64,000 nucleotides of DNA from Sphingobium chlorophenolicum. GTDB lineage: Bacteria; Pseudomonadota; Alphaproteobacteria; Sphingomonadales; Sphingomonadaceae. Under the pieces are notes generated by a model. It saw nothing but the letters and a program-made list of their open reading frames with translations, searched no databases and had not been told where the DNA came from. Of this stretch, positions 17,077-26,485 are shown piece after piece; within the stretch, counting starts at the first letter, position 1; every line of letters starts with the position of its first letter. The stretch spans positions 62,001 to 126,000 of the forward strand of contig NZ_JFHR01000002.1 of the NCBI RefSeq assembly GCF_000722875.1, read 5' to 3'. Made by a program: the position numbers and the translations under genes.

Positions 17077-19110
17077 ATGCGGCTTTTTCATGTCCTTCTG
17101 ATGACGGTCCTTTCGCTTTTGGCGTCGGCGGGGACGGGGGCTGACGCGCAGGCGCAGGGCGCGTTCGGCGGGGGTGCGCCGCATATCGCGGCGGAATTGA
17201 CGGCGGAAAGCGCCGCGCCGCAGCCGGGCAAGAGCGCCGCCATCGCCTTTTCCATGACGCCGGAGCCGGGCTGGCACGGCTATTGGCAGAATCCGGGTGA
17301 CGCGGGTCTGGGCATGACCGTCAAATGGACGCTGCCAAAGGGCGTCGCCATCGGCCCGCTCCGCTATCCGGTGCCGGAGACATTGCTGATCTCCGGCCTG
17401 ATGAACCATGTCTATGAAGGCCCCTATGGGGTGCTGGCGAACCTGACCGTTGCGCCGGACGTGCCCGTGGGCACGAAGCTGCCGATCCGGGTCCGCGCCG
17501 ACTGGCTGGCCTGCACCGACAAGGTCTGCGTTCCCGAAGGGGCCGAACTGACGCTGGATCTGATCGCAGGGGACGGCGCGATCCTGCCCGGCAGCAGGGC
17601 GCAGTTCGACGGCTGGCGAAGCCACCTGCCGCGCCCGCTGGGCAGCGAGGCAGCCTATGCCGTCGCCGATGGCCGCCTGCGCCTGTCCGTGCCCTTTCCC
17701 GCGGCGGCCAGCGCCCGCGACGTCCATCTCTTCGCGCTGGCCGACGGCCTGACCCGCTACGCCGCCCCGCAGAGCGTCACGCGGCAGGGCGACCGGCTGC
17801 TGATCGAAACCGAAGCAGGGGAGGGGGCGAAATCCGGCCCGGTTCAGGCCGTGCTGCGTACCGGCGATCATGTCGGATTTCTGCTGACGGCCCGGCCGGG
17901 CAACGTCCCCGCCGCCCGCTCCGCCACGGTGCAGACCGTCCTGATCGCGCTGGGCGGCGCGGTACTCGGCGGGTTGTTGCTCAACGTCATGCCCTGCGTC
18001 TTTCCCATTCTCGGCCTCAAGGCGATGAAACTCGCCCGCGCAGGCGGCGACGAGCGCACCCTCTGGCGGGAGGCGCTGGCCTACAGCTTGGGCATCATCC
18101 TCACCTGCCTCGCGCTGGGCGGCCTGCTTCTGGGCCTGCGCGCCGCCGGAGCGGCGGTGGGCTGGGCCTTCCAGTTGCAGGATTCGCGCATCATCCTGCT
18201 GTTGCTGCTGCTGGTGACGGCGATCACGCTCAACCTTGCCGGATTGTTCGAACTGAGCGCTTTCGGCGGCGGCGACAGGCTGGCGGGGAAGGGCGGCGCG
18301 ACCGGCGCATTCTGGACCGGCGCGCTGGTCGCCTTCGTCGCGACGCCCTGCACCGGGCCGTTCATGGGCGCGGCGATGGGGGCTGCCCTCGTCCTGCCGA
18401 TTGGCGTGGCGCTGGCGATCTTCGCGGGGCTTGGTCTTGGGCTGGCGCTGCCCTTCCTGGCATTGGCCTATATTCCCGCGCTCCGCACCCGCTTGCCCCG
18501 GCCGGGGGCTTGGATGGGCCGCCTCCAGAAAATCCTTGCCATCCCCATGGCGTTGACCGCGCTCGGCCTGCTGTGGCTGCTCGGCCAGCAAAGGGGCGTT
18601 CCGGCCATCCTGCTCGGCCTCGGCGCGGCGCTGGCTCTTGCAATCGGCCTTTGGTGGCTGGGGCGTCGGCAGATTCATGGCCAGCGCGGTGGACTGGCGG
18701 TGGTCTGTGCGGCGTTGATCCTCTTCGCCGGAGCCGCAAGCCTGCTCCCCACCCATGCGCCTGCTGCTGCGGCTTCGGCCCATGGCATCCCGTTCGACGA
18801 AGCTCGCCTTGCCAGCCTGCGCGCCCAAAAGAAGCCGGTCTTCCTCTATTTCACCGCCGACTGGTGCCTCACCTGCAAGGCGAATGAAGCCGCCGCCATC
18901 GACCGCGACGAAACCCGCGCCGCCTTCGAAAAGGCGGGCGTCACGGTGATGGTGGGCGACTGGACCAGCGCGGACCCCGCCATCACCCGCTTCCTCGAAG
19001 GTCAGGGGCGTTCCGGCGTCCCCCTCTACCTCTGGTACGCGCCGGGCAAGGAGGCGCGGACATTGCCCCAGCTTCTGACCCCCGCCACCCTGACGGCATT
19101 GGTGTCCTGA
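17077..19110 (+). CDS. DsbD-like thiol:disulfide interchange protein
   Basis: An inner-membrane reductase that moves electrons from cytoplasmic thioredoxin to periplasmic disulfides, 677 residues. It has a signal sequence and an N-terminal beta-sandwich periplasmic domain (to ~270) of the ScsB-like type (HGYWQNPGDAGL; WLACTDKVCVPEGAELTL). Eight or so TM helices (~280-560) carry the two redox cysteines (MPCVFPILGLKAM ~307, ATPCTGPFMG ~424). A C-terminal thioredoxin-like domain has WCLTC at ~595. The extended N-domain suggests the ScsB/DsbD subgroup that serves several periplasmic partners. It overlaps the next gene by one base (TGATG). Confidence 0.92.
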   Translation: MRLFHVLLMTVLSLLASAGTGADAQAQGAFGGGAPHIAAELTAESAAPQPGKSAAIAFSMTPEPGWHGYWQNPGDAGLGMTVKWTLPKGVAIGPLRYPVPETLLISGLMNHVYEGPYGVLANLTVAPDVPVGTKLPIRVRADWLACTDKVCVPEGAELTLDLIAGDGAILPGSRAQFDGWRSHLPRPLGSEAAYAVADGRLRLSVPFPAAASARDVHLFALADGLTRYAAPQSVTRQGDRLLIETEAGEGAKSGPVQAVLRTGDHVGFLLTARPGNVPAARSATVQTVLIALGGAVLGGLLLNVMPCVFPILGLKAMKLARAGGDERTLWREALAYSLGIILTCLALGGLLLGLRAAGAAVGWAFQLQDSRIILLLLLLVTAITLNLAGLFELSAFGGGDRLAGKGGATGAFWTGALVAFVATPCTGPFMGAAMGAALVLPIGVALAIFAGLGLGLALPFLALAYIPALRTRLPRPGAWMGRLQKILAIPMALTALGLLWLLGQQRGVPAILLGLGAALALAIGLWWLGRRQIHGQRGGLAVVCAALILFAGAASLLPTHAPAAAASAHGIPFDEARLASLRAQKKPVFLYFTADWCLTCKANEAAAIDRDETRAAFEKAGVTVMVGDWTSADPAITRFLEGQGRSGVPLYLWYAPGKEARTLPQLLTPATLTALVS

Positions 19111-19874
19111 TGGCCAAGGTTCGCGCCGATCAGTTGCTTGTCGACAATGGACTGGCGGAAAGCCGCGCCCGCGCACAGGCGCTGATCCTCGCGGGTCTCG
19201 TCTTCCTGGGCGACCGGAAGATCGACAAGGCCGGGCAGCAGGTCGCCCCCGACGCCGAACTGGAGGTGAAGGGCCGCGACCATCCCTGGGTGTCGCGCGG
19301 CGGCATCAAGCTCGCCCATGCGCTGGAGTATTTCCAGATCGACGTGACCGGCGCCGTCGCCATCGATGTCGGCAGTTCGACCGGCGGCTTCACCGACGTC
19401 CTGCTCACCCATGGCGCGGCGCGGGTCTATGCGGTGGACAGCGGTACCAACCAGCTTGCGTGGAAGCTGCGATCCGATCCCCGCGTCATCGTCCATGAAC
19501 AGACCAGCGCCCGCATCCTGACCGCCGATCATATCCCGGAACCGGTGGACATCATCGTCTGCGACGCCAGCTTCATCTCGCTCGCTAAGGTGCTGGACCG
19601 CCCGTTGAGCTTCGCCCGCCCCGGCGCCCGCCTGATCGCCCTCATCAAGCCGCAGTTCGAGGCGGGGCGGGAGGAAGTCGGCAAGGGCGGCGTCGTGCGC
19701 GATCCCGCCATCCATGAACGCGTGTGCGGCGAAGTGCGGGACTGGGCGCTTTCGAAGGGATGGCAGGTCGAAGGCATCGTCGCCAGCCCGATCACCGGAC
19801 CGCAAGGCAATGTCGAATTTCTCCTCTCCGCATATTTGGCGGATAATCCCCCCCTGTTCGTTTCGCCGCTATAG
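19110..19874 (+). CDS. TlyA-family rRNA 2'-O-methyltransferase
   Basis: 254 residues: an N-terminal S4 RNA-binding domain (~1-60, RADQLLVDNGLAESRARAQA) and an FtsJ-like Rossmann methyltransferase domain with SAM motif AIDVGSSTGGFTDVLL (~85-100) and the catalytic K-D-K-type residues (KPQFEAGREEVGKGG). TlyA proteins methylate riboses of 16S/23S rRNA and are often misnamed hemolysin A. The start codon overlaps the DsbD stop, so they are co-transcribed although functionally unrelated. Confidence 0.92.
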   Translation: MAKVRADQLLVDNGLAESRARAQALILAGLVFLGDRKIDKAGQQVAPDAELEVKGRDHPWVSRGGIKLAHALEYFQIDVTGAVAIDVGSSTGGFTDVLLTHGAARVYAVDSGTNQLAWKLRSDPRVIVHEQTSARILTADHIPEPVDIIVCDASFISLAKVLDRPLSFARPGARLIALIKPQFEAGREEVGKGGVVRDPAIHERVCGEVRDWALSKGWQVEGIVASPITGPQGNVEFLLSAYLADNPPLFVSPL

Positions 19875-19933
19875 TAACCATCTGCGACAAATGCCCGTCT
19901 GAGTCGCTTGCAAAGGCCGATTAGCTCGATCCC

Positions 19934-20992
19934 ATGCGTAATATTTCGCCCATCCTCCTGATCGCGCTGACCCTTTCCGCTTGTGGCGGTCAAAAGGAGA
20001 AGAAGGCGCGCCCTCCGGCTTTGGTGGAGGCCGCGCCGATCGCGTCCGAAACCTTCACCGACAATCTGGACGCCGTCGGCACCGCCTTCGCCAATGAACA
20101 GGTGGTGCTGTCCGCCCCGGTGACGGAGCGCATCACCTCCCTCAATTTCAGCGACGGGGGCTATGTCGGCAAGGGTCAGGTGATCGCGACCCTGGCGGCG
20201 GGGCAGGAGCGGGCCGAACTCGCCGCCGCCCAGGCGCAGGCGCTCGCGGCCCAGCAGCAACTGGACCGCATCCAGGCGTTGAAGGCGCGTGGTTTCGCCA
20301 CCGCCGCCAGCCTCGACAGCCAGGTCGCGCTGGCCAATGCCGCCCGCGCCAGCGCGCAGCAGGCCCGCGCCTCCATCGGCGACCGGGTGGTCCGCGCTCC
20401 CTTCTCCGGCTGGGTCAGCCTGCGCACCGTATCGCCCGGCGCCATCGTCACCGCCGGGACGCCGATTGCCACGGTCAGCGACATTTCGCGGATCAAGCTG
20501 GACTTCACCATTCCCGAAACCCGCCTGTCGATGGTTCGGGAAGGGCAGGCGATCAAGGCGGTTTCCGCCGCCTGGCCCGACCGGCCCTTCACCGGCACCA
20601 TCGCCACTATCGACCCGGTGATCGACCCCGCCACCCGCGCCGTCAGGATCAGGGCGATCCTGCCCAATCCCGACCGTGCCTTGAAGCCCGGCATGTTGCT
20701 GACCGTCAATGTGATCGCGAAGGAGCGTCAGTCGCTGTCCGTTCCCGAACTGGCGGTGGTGGGCGATGGGGAGGATCGCTTCGTGTTCGTGGTGGAGGAC
20801 AGGAAGGCCAAGCGGATCAAGGTCGACACCGGCATCCGCCAGAACGGCCTGGTCGAGATATTGGGCGGCGTGAAGCAGGGCCAGACGGTCGTCACCGACG
20901 GCGTCGTCAAGCTGACCGACGGCGTGCCGGTGCGCCTGCCGGGCGACAAGCCGGAGGCGAAGAGCGCGAGCGTCGGCCGGGCGGCCGGTTAA
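19934..20992 (+). CDS. RND efflux periplasmic adaptor (membrane fusion lipoprotein)
   Basis: 352 residues. A lipoprotein signal peptide ends at Cys17 (LTLSAC). The mature protein has the barrel-sandwich/lipoyl hybrid (VTERITSLNFSDGGYVGKGQVIATL), a short alpha-hairpin, and beta-barrel and membrane-proximal domains (PGMLLTVNVIAKE). It links the inner-membrane pump to an outer-membrane channel. The permease gene starts 12 bases downstream. No TolC-like gene is adjacent, so a shared channel is expected. Confidence 0.93.
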   Translation: MRNISPILLIALTLSACGGQKEKKARPPALVEAAPIASETFTDNLDAVGTAFANEQVVLSAPVTERITSLNFSDGGYVGKGQVIATLAAGQERAELAAAQAQALAAQQQLDRIQALKARGFATAASLDSQVALANAARASAQQARASIGDRVVRAPFSGWVSLRTVSPGAIVTAGTPIATVSDISRIKLDFTIPETRLSMVREGQAIKAVSAAWPDRPFTGTIATIDPVIDPATRAVRIRAILPNPDRALKPGMLLTVNVIAKERQSLSVPELAVVGDGEDRFVFVVEDRKAKRIKVDTGIRQNGLVEILGGVKQGQTVVTDGVVKLTDGVPVRLPGDKPEAKSASVGRAAG

Positions 20993-21004
20993 GGGAGGCG
21001 AGCC

Positions 21005-24000
21005 ATGCAGCTTTCGGACCTGTCCGTTCGCCGTCCGGTATTCGCGGCGGTCGTCGCGGTGTTGCTCTGCATCGTCGGGGTGGTCGGCTATCTCAGCCTG
21101 TCCATCCGCGAATATCCCGACACCGACCCGCCGATCGTCTCGGTCGAGACCAGCTATACCGGCGCGGCGGCCTCGGTCGTGGAAACCCGCATCACCCAGA
21201 TCATCGAGGATGGCGTCGCGGGCGTCCAGGGCATCCAGAACATCAATTCCACCTCGCGGGACGGCGTTTCCTCGGTCAATATCGAATTCGACCCGTCGCG
21301 GGACATCGATTCCGCCGCCAATGACGTGCGCGATCGCGTCAGCGGCATCGTGGAGGATTTGCCGGAGGACGCGCTGGCCCCCGAAATCCGGAAGGTCGAC
21401 GCCGATGCGCGGGCGATCCTGTTCATCGTCTTCACCAGGGACGGCTGGACCCCTACGCAGATCGCCGATTATCTGGACCGCAACGTGCTGGACCGCTTTT
21501 CGGCTATTGACGGCGTCGCCCGCGTCACCGGCGGCGGCGATGAACGGCCCTCCACCCGCATCTGGCTGAACGCTGAAAAGCTGACTGCCTTCGGCATCAC
21601 GCCCGGCGACATCGAAAGCGCCCTGCGTGCCCAGAATGTGGAACTGCCCGCCGGCCGTTTCGAATCCAAGGACCAGAACCAGACGCTGCGCGTCGAGCGC
21701 GCCTTTTCCACGCCCGAACAATTCGCTCAATTGGTGGTCGGACGCGGGGCAGACGGTTATCAGGTGAAGCTGGGCGATGTGGCGCGGATCGAGCAGGGCG
21801 CGGAAAATCCCTACACCTCCTTCCGCTCCAATGCCGCGACCGGCGTGGGCGTCGGCATCATCCGCCAGTCGGGCGCGAACACGCTGGAGGTCGCGGAAAA
21901 GGCGAAGGCGCTGATCGCCGAACTGCGGACCACTCTGCCCCCCGGCATGAAGGTCACCATCGGATCGGACGAATCGCTGTTCATCAGCCGCGCCATCGAG
22001 AATGTCTATGACACGCTGGGCGAAGCGGCCCTGCTGGTGGTGCTGGTCATCTTCCTCTTCCTGGGATCGATGCGGGCGACGATCATTCCGTCGATCACCG
22101 TGCCGATCTGCCTGCTGGCGACCTGCGCCGTCATGTGGCTGCTGGGGCTGTCGATCAATCTGCTGACCCTGCTCGCCTTCGTGCTGGCGATCGGGCTGGT
22201 GGTGGATGACGCCATCGTCGTGCTGGAAAATGTCTATCACCGCATAGAGCAGGGGGAAGACCCGCTGGCGGCCGCCTATCTCGGCACGCGGCAGGTGGGT
22301 TTCGCCATCATCTCGACGACTCTGGTCGTTTGCGCGGTGTTCGTGCCGGTGATGTTCCTGGCCGGGCAGACCGGCCTGCTGTTCCGCGAACTCGCCATCG
22401 CGATGATCGCCGCCATCGCCTTTTCCGGCTTTATTTCCCTCAGCCTCGCGCCGATGCTCTGTTCGAAGCTGCTGCGTCATTCCGAACGGTCGCGCCTGTC
22501 GCGCTGGGTGGACGACCGGTTTCAGCGGCTGGAAATGGCCTATGGGCGCCTGCTGGACAGCGTGCTGAAACGGCCTGCCATGGCCATCGTCCCCGTCGTG
22601 CTCTTCCTGGCGGTTGCGGGCGCGCTGTTCACCATGCTGCCAACTGAACTCGCCCCGGCGGAGGATACCGGCGTGGTCGACGGGCAGGTGTCCGCGCCCG
22701 AAGGCACCGGCTTCGACCGCATGAAACTCTATATGCAGCGGATCGAAACCGATCTTCAGCCCCTGCGCGACAAGGGCATACTTCAGGTGCTGAACATGCG
22801 CGCGCCGGCCGGTTTCGGGGCCAGCGACGATTTCAACGGCGGCAACATCATCGCCTTCCTGCGTCCGTGGGAGGACCGCACCGTCACCACGGCGGAGGTT
22901 GCCGACACGATCAACAAGATCATCGCCAGCCAGCCGGGCGTGCGCGGCAATGTCGCGCCGCGTTCGGGGCTTGGCCGGGGACGCGGCCTGCCGGTCAATC
23001 TGGTGCTGGCCGGATCGACCTATGAGGGGCTGGTCGCCGCGCGCGACCGCATCATGGCCGCCGCCGCGACCAATCCGGGCCTCATCAACCTCGATTCCGA
23101 CTATAAGGAAACCAAGCCGCAGATGCGGATCGAGGTGGATCAGCAGCGGGCGGGCGACCTGGGCGTATCGGCCAACGACATCAGCCAGGCCTTGCAGACC
23201 CTGCTCGGTTCCCGCCGCGTCACCACCTATGTCGACCGGGGCGAGGAATATCGCGTGCTGGTGCAGGCGGAGCGGGAAGGGCGGCAGACCCAGGCCGACC
23301 TGGAACGCATCAACGTGCGCAGCCGCACTGGCGCGCTGGTGCCCCTGTCCGCCGTCGTCACGGTCCGCGAAGTCGCCGGACCACGTCAGCTCAACCGCTA
23401 CAACAAGCTGCGCGCCATCACCCTGACAGCCGCTCTGGCGCCGGGCTATTCGCTGGGCGAGGCGCTGAACTTCCTGGAGGATCAGGCCCGCCAGTCGCCC
23501 GAAGTGCTGGCGCTCGGCTATCGCGGCGAAAGCCAGTCGCTGCGCGAGACCGGCGGGTCGATCTGGCTGGTCTTCGGCCTTACCATATTGATCGTCTATC
23601 TGCTGCTGGCCGCGCAGTTCGAAAGCTTCATCCATCATCCCGGCGTCATCATCGCCACGGTTCCGCTGGCGGTCGCTGGCGGCGTGCTGGGCCTTGCGCT
23701 GACGGGCGGGTCGGTCAATCTCTATAGCCAGATCGGCATCGTCATGCTGGTGGGACTGGCGGCGAAGAACGGCATCCTGATCGTCGAATTCGCCAACCAG
23801 TTGCGCGACGAGGGGCTGGAGATCGGCGCGGCCATCCGCCAGGCGGCCGCTCGCCGCCTGCGCCCGATCCTGATGACCTCCATCGCCACGGTCATCGGCG
23901 CGGTGCCGCTGGTCATACGCGGCGGCGCGGGCGCGGCGGCGCGCCATTCCATCGGCGTGGTGGTGGTGTCCGGCGTCAGCCTGGCGACGCTGATCACGCT

Positions 24001-24112
24001 GTTCCTGATCCCGATCCTCTATTCGCGGGTTGCAGGACGAACCGTTTCACCGCAAACCGTCAGTCGGCGGCTTGACTCGGCCTTGAAGGATTCGCCCGAA
24101 GCCGCCGAGTAA
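21005..24112 (+). CDS. RND-family efflux permease (AcrB/MexF-like)
   Basis: A proton-driven inner-membrane exporter of 1035 residues, full length for hydrophobe/amphiphile efflux RND pumps. Twelve TM helices are arranged 1+5 and 1+5 with two large periplasmic loops. The proton-relay Asp-Asp pair is visible in TM4 (GLVVDDAIVVLENVYHRIE, ~400), and the second-half motif is GLAAKNGILIVEFANQLRD. The N-terminus (LSVRRPVFAAVVAVLLCIVG) is typical. It forms an operon with the adaptor. Substrates cannot be inferred. Confidence 0.95.
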   Translation: MQLSDLSVRRPVFAAVVAVLLCIVGVVGYLSLSIREYPDTDPPIVSVETSYTGAAASVVETRITQIIEDGVAGVQGIQNINSTSRDGVSSVNIEFDPSRDIDSAANDVRDRVSGIVEDLPEDALAPEIRKVDADARAILFIVFTRDGWTPTQIADYLDRNVLDRFSAIDGVARVTGGGDERPSTRIWLNAEKLTAFGITPGDIESALRAQNVELPAGRFESKDQNQTLRVERAFSTPEQFAQLVVGRGADGYQVKLGDVARIEQGAENPYTSFRSNAATGVGVGIIRQSGANTLEVAEKAKALIAELRTTLPPGMKVTIGSDESLFISRAIENVYDTLGEAALLVVLVIFLFLGSMRATIIPSITVPICLLATCAVMWLLGLSINLLTLLAFVLAIGLVVDDAIVVLENVYHRIEQGEDPLAAAYLGTRQVGFAIISTTLVVCAVFVPVMFLAGQTGLLFRELAIAMIAAIAFSGFISLSLAPMLCSKLLRHSERSRLSRWVDDRFQRLEMAYGRLLDSVLKRPAMAIVPVVLFLAVAGALFTMLPTELAPAEDTGVVDGQVSAPEGTGFDRMKLYMQRIETDLQPLRDKGILQVLNMRAPAGFGASDDFNGGNIIAFLRPWEDRTVTTAEVADTINKIIASQPGVRGNVAPRSGLGRGRGLPVNLVLAGSTYEGLVAARDRIMAAAATNPGLINLDSDYKETKPQMRIEVDQQRAGDLGVSANDISQALQTLLGSRRVTTYVDRGEEYRVLVQAEREGRQTQADLERINVRSRTGALVPLSAVVTVREVAGPRQLNRYNKLRAITLTAALAPGYSLGEALNFLEDQARQSPEVLALGYRGESQSLRETGGSIWLVFGLTILIVYLLLAAQFESFIHHPGVIIATVPLAVAGGVLGLALTGGSVNLYSQIGIVMLVGLAAKNGILIVEFANQLRDEGLEIGAAIRQAAARRLRPILMTSIATVIGAVPLVIRGGAGAAARHSIGVVVVSGVSLATLITLFLIPILYSRVAGRTVSPQTVSRRLDSALKDSPEAAE

Positions 24113-24126
24113 AAGGTGGAGCTTCG

Positions 24127-24681
24127 TTGCCGATGAACGAGATTGCGTCTCCGGGTCAATTGCGTCTTGCCTATGCGCGCTGGGCGCTGGTTACTGTGCC
24201 CGTGATTGTTTTCCTTGGCTTTCTTTCGGGCAAGCTCGCCAATAGTGGCTATGGCAATCGCTGGTTCGATGCTCTGGCCAAGCCCGATCTGATCCCGCCC
24301 GGCTGGGTCTTCGGCGCTGCCTGGACCGTGCTTTATATCCTGATGGCGCTGGCTTTCGCCATCGTCCTCCATGCTCGCGGCGCAAGGGGCAGGGGCGCGG
24401 CGATCGGCGCCTTCGTCGTGCAATTCATCCTCAATCTCCTCTGGTCGCCGCTTTTCTTCCGCGCGCATCAGGTGGATCAGGCCCTGGTCCTGATCGTCGT
24501 CCTGTTTGTCCTCGTCGCCGTCACGACCGCGCTTTTCTGGCGCGTTCGCCGGGTCGCGGGACTTCTGCTGTTGCCCTATCTGTGCTGGCTGGCCTTCGCC
24601 TCCTACCTCAACTATGAGATCGGCCGCCTCAATCCGGACGCGGAAAGCCTTGGCAAACCCGCGCTCCAGACCCAGATATGA
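24127..24681 (+). CDS. TspO/MBR-family membrane protein
   Basis: 184 residues with five TM helices. It carries the Trp/Pro-rich TspO signatures (PDLIPPGWVFGAAWTVLYIL, LNLLWSPLFF, LPYLCWLAFASYLNYEI). TspO proteins bind tetrapyrroles or cholesterol-like ligands and act in porphyrin and stress homeostasis. I kept TTG 24127 because AGGTGGA lies six bases before it; ATG 24133, two codons later, is equally possible. It follows the RND permease by 14 bases and may be read through from it. Confidence 0.9.
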   Translation: MPMNEIASPGQLRLAYARWALVTVPVIVFLGFLSGKLANSGYGNRWFDALAKPDLIPPGWVFGAAWTVLYILMALAFAIVLHARGARGRGAAIGAFVVQFILNLLWSPLFFRAHQVDQALVLIVVLFVLVAVTTALFWRVRRVAGLLLLPYLCWLAFASYLNYEIGRLNPDAESLGKPALQTQI

Positions 24682-24726
24682 TTTTTGGTGCCCGATGAAG
24701 GGCGCCGCACGGAAGGACGAAGCATC

Positions 24727-25017
24727 ATGCAGAGCGAAAACCGCTTTTTCGACGATCTTGCCAAGCTGGTGAACGGCGCGGCCGGAACGGTCGCGGGCAT
24801 GAGCCGCGAATTCGAAACCAACGCCCGCGAAAAGGCCAAGCAGTGGATCGGCGGCATGGATTTCGTCAGCCGCGACGAATTCGATGCGGTCAAGGCGCTG
24901 GCCGCCGCCGCCCGCGAGGAGGTGGAATTGCTGAAGGCCCGCCTCGACGCGCTGGAGGGCAAGGCGCCCGAACCGGTCAAGAAGACGGTCCGTGCCAAGC
25001 CCAAGGACGAAGCATAA
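24727..25017 (+). CDS. UbiK/BMFP-type accessory factor
   Basis: 96 residues, mostly helical. The N-terminal part (FFDDLAKLVNGAAGTVAGM) and the C-terminal coiled coil (SRDEFDAVKALAAAAREEVE...LKARLDALEG) match the YqiC/UbiK membrane-fusogenic accessory family. In Enterobacteria UbiK helps aerobic ubiquinone synthesis by binding UbiJ. Here the role is inferred by family only. The start ATG 24727 is set by GGAAGGA; the last residues are a Lys-rich tail. Confidence 0.85.
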   Translation: MQSENRFFDDLAKLVNGAAGTVAGMSREFETNAREKAKQWIGGMDFVSRDEFDAVKALAAAAREEVELLKARLDALEGKAPEPVKKTVRAKPKDEA

Positions 25018-25087
25018 GCGAACTTGTCCACGCATTTTCTACGCTGCCCGCTTTCCTGTAGCGGCAGAAATGCTTTAAGGCGCGCAG

Positions 25088-25594
25088 ATGATGGACAGCG
25101 ACGAATTTGAAAATGGCGGCCAAGAAGCCGCGCCGATCGACATGTTGGCCGCCTATTTCGAGGCGCATGGCTGGAGCTACGACCAGGTCGGCGAGGATGA
25201 GATCGTCGCCAGCACGCAGGGTTCGTGGGCGCAATATGAATTGCGTGGCATCTGGCGGGACGAGGATCAGGTGCTGCAGATGCTGGCCCTGCCCGACATT
25301 CGCGTGAATGAGGACAAGCGCCCGGCCATCTACGAAACGCTGGGCCTGATCAACGAACAGCTTTGGCTCGGCCATTTCGAACTTTGGTCGTCCAGCGGCA
25401 TCGTGTTGTTCCGGCACGGTGCGCTGTTGGGGGCAGGGGGTACGCTGACGCTCGATCAGGCGCAGATATTGGTCGAAACGGCCATCGACGAATGCGAACG
25501 TTTCTATCCCGTGTTCCAGTTCGTCCTCTGGGGCGGCAAAACTCCTGCCGAGGCGCTTTCCGCCAGCCTGATCGAAACCCGCGGCGAAGCCTGA
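25088..25594 (+). CDS. YbjN-domain protein
   Basis: 168 residues, soluble, acidic. Its pattern (MLAAYFEAHGWSYDQVGEDEIV, QVLQMLALPDIRVNEDKRP, YETLGLINEQLWLGHFEL, LVETAIDECERFYP) is that of the YbjN superfamily, a type III secretion chaperone-like fold. The family is poorly understood; in E. coli it affects motility and stress responses. It lies 10 bases upstream of proC and is likely co-transcribed with it, an arrangement I associate with alphaproteobacteria. Confidence 0.85.
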   Translation: MMDSDEFENGGQEAAPIDMLAAYFEAHGWSYDQVGEDEIVASTQGSWAQYELRGIWRDEDQVLQMLALPDIRVNEDKRPAIYETLGLINEQLWLGHFELWSSSGIVLFRHGALLGAGGTLTLDQAQILVETAIDECERFYPVFQFVLWGGKTPAEALSASLIETRGEA

Positions 25595-25604
25595 GGCCTT
25601 TCCC

Positions 25605-26417
25605 ATGACCGATATCTGGCCCGATCACCTGTTCCTTGTCGGCTGCGGCAATATGGCGGGGCAGATGCTGGCCCGCTGGCTGGCCTGCGGGATCGATCCG
25701 GCACGCGTGACCGTGCTGCGTCCCAGCGGCAAGGCGGTGGCGGACGGTGTTCGCGTGATCACCGACTATCCGACTGCACTGCCAGCCGGAACGACCGTGT
25801 TGCTCGGCATGAAGCCCTATCAGCTTGCCGACGTGGCGGCATCGCTTGCGCCGCTGTGCGTAGCGGACATGCGCATCCTCTCGATCCTGGCGGGCACGCC
25901 GCTCGCCGACCTGCGCGCCGCCCTACCGGCGGCTGGGGAGATCGTGCGCGCCATGCCGAACCTGCCGGTGGGCATAGGGGAGGGCGTGACGGCGCTTTAT
26001 GCCGATGCCGCCGTTCCTCCGGCTTCCCGGCAAGCGGTGGAGGCGTTCATCGCCTCGCTCGGCCTTGCCGAATGGATCGCGGACGAAGGGCAGTTCAACG
26101 AAGTCACGGCGCTTTCCGGCTGCGGCCCGGCCTTTCTGTTCCGTTTCATCGACGCTTTCGCCCGCGCTGGCGAAGCACTGGGCTTGCCCGCCGATCAGGC
26201 GGCGCGCATGGCGCTGGCCACGGTGCGCGGCTCGGCCAGCATGGCGGCGCTGGCGAGTGAAAGCCCCGCCGTCCTGGCCGACCGCGTGGCCAGCCCCGGC
26301 GGCATGACGCGACAGGGTTTGAACGTGCTCGACGCCGACGACCGGCTGCTGAAGCTGCTGACCGACACTCTGGCTGCCGCCCGCGACCGGGGCGAGGAAA
26401 TGGCCAGGGGCGAATAG
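25605..26417 (+). CDS. proC: Pyrroline-5-carboxylate reductase
   Basis: The last step of proline synthesis, NAD(P)H-dependent reduction of pyrroline-5-carboxylate, in the cytoplasm. The protein has 270 residues with an N-terminal Rossmann motif (LVGCGNMAGQMLARWL) and a C-terminal dimerisation/catalytic region with the family signature (NEVTALSGCGPAFLFRFIDA; ASPGGMTRQGLNVL). Length and motifs are normal. Confidence 0.95.
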   Translation: MTDIWPDHLFLVGCGNMAGQMLARWLACGIDPARVTVLRPSGKAVADGVRVITDYPTALPAGTTVLLGMKPYQLADVAASLAPLCVADMRILSILAGTPLADLRAALPAAGEIVRAMPNLPVGIGEGVTALYADAAVPPASRQAVEAFIASLGLAEWIADEGQFNEVTALSGCGPAFLFRFIDAFARAGEALGLPADQAARMALATVRGSASMAALASESPAVLADRVASPGGMTRQGLNVLDADDRLLKLLTDTLAAARDRGEEMARGE

Positions 26418-26485
26418 GGCCGCCACTGTTCACCTCCGCATGTAAATCGCCTAAAGGGGACGGCCTTCTCCCCTGGAGTCCTGCG

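Noticed and set aside
19529-23947. A 1472-codon open frame on the minus strand opposite TlyA, the RND adaptor and permease
   Set aside because: Its composition (very high His, Gln, Asp, Arg, Gly) is that of an antisense shadow in high-GC DNA, and the plus-strand genes have full family motifs.
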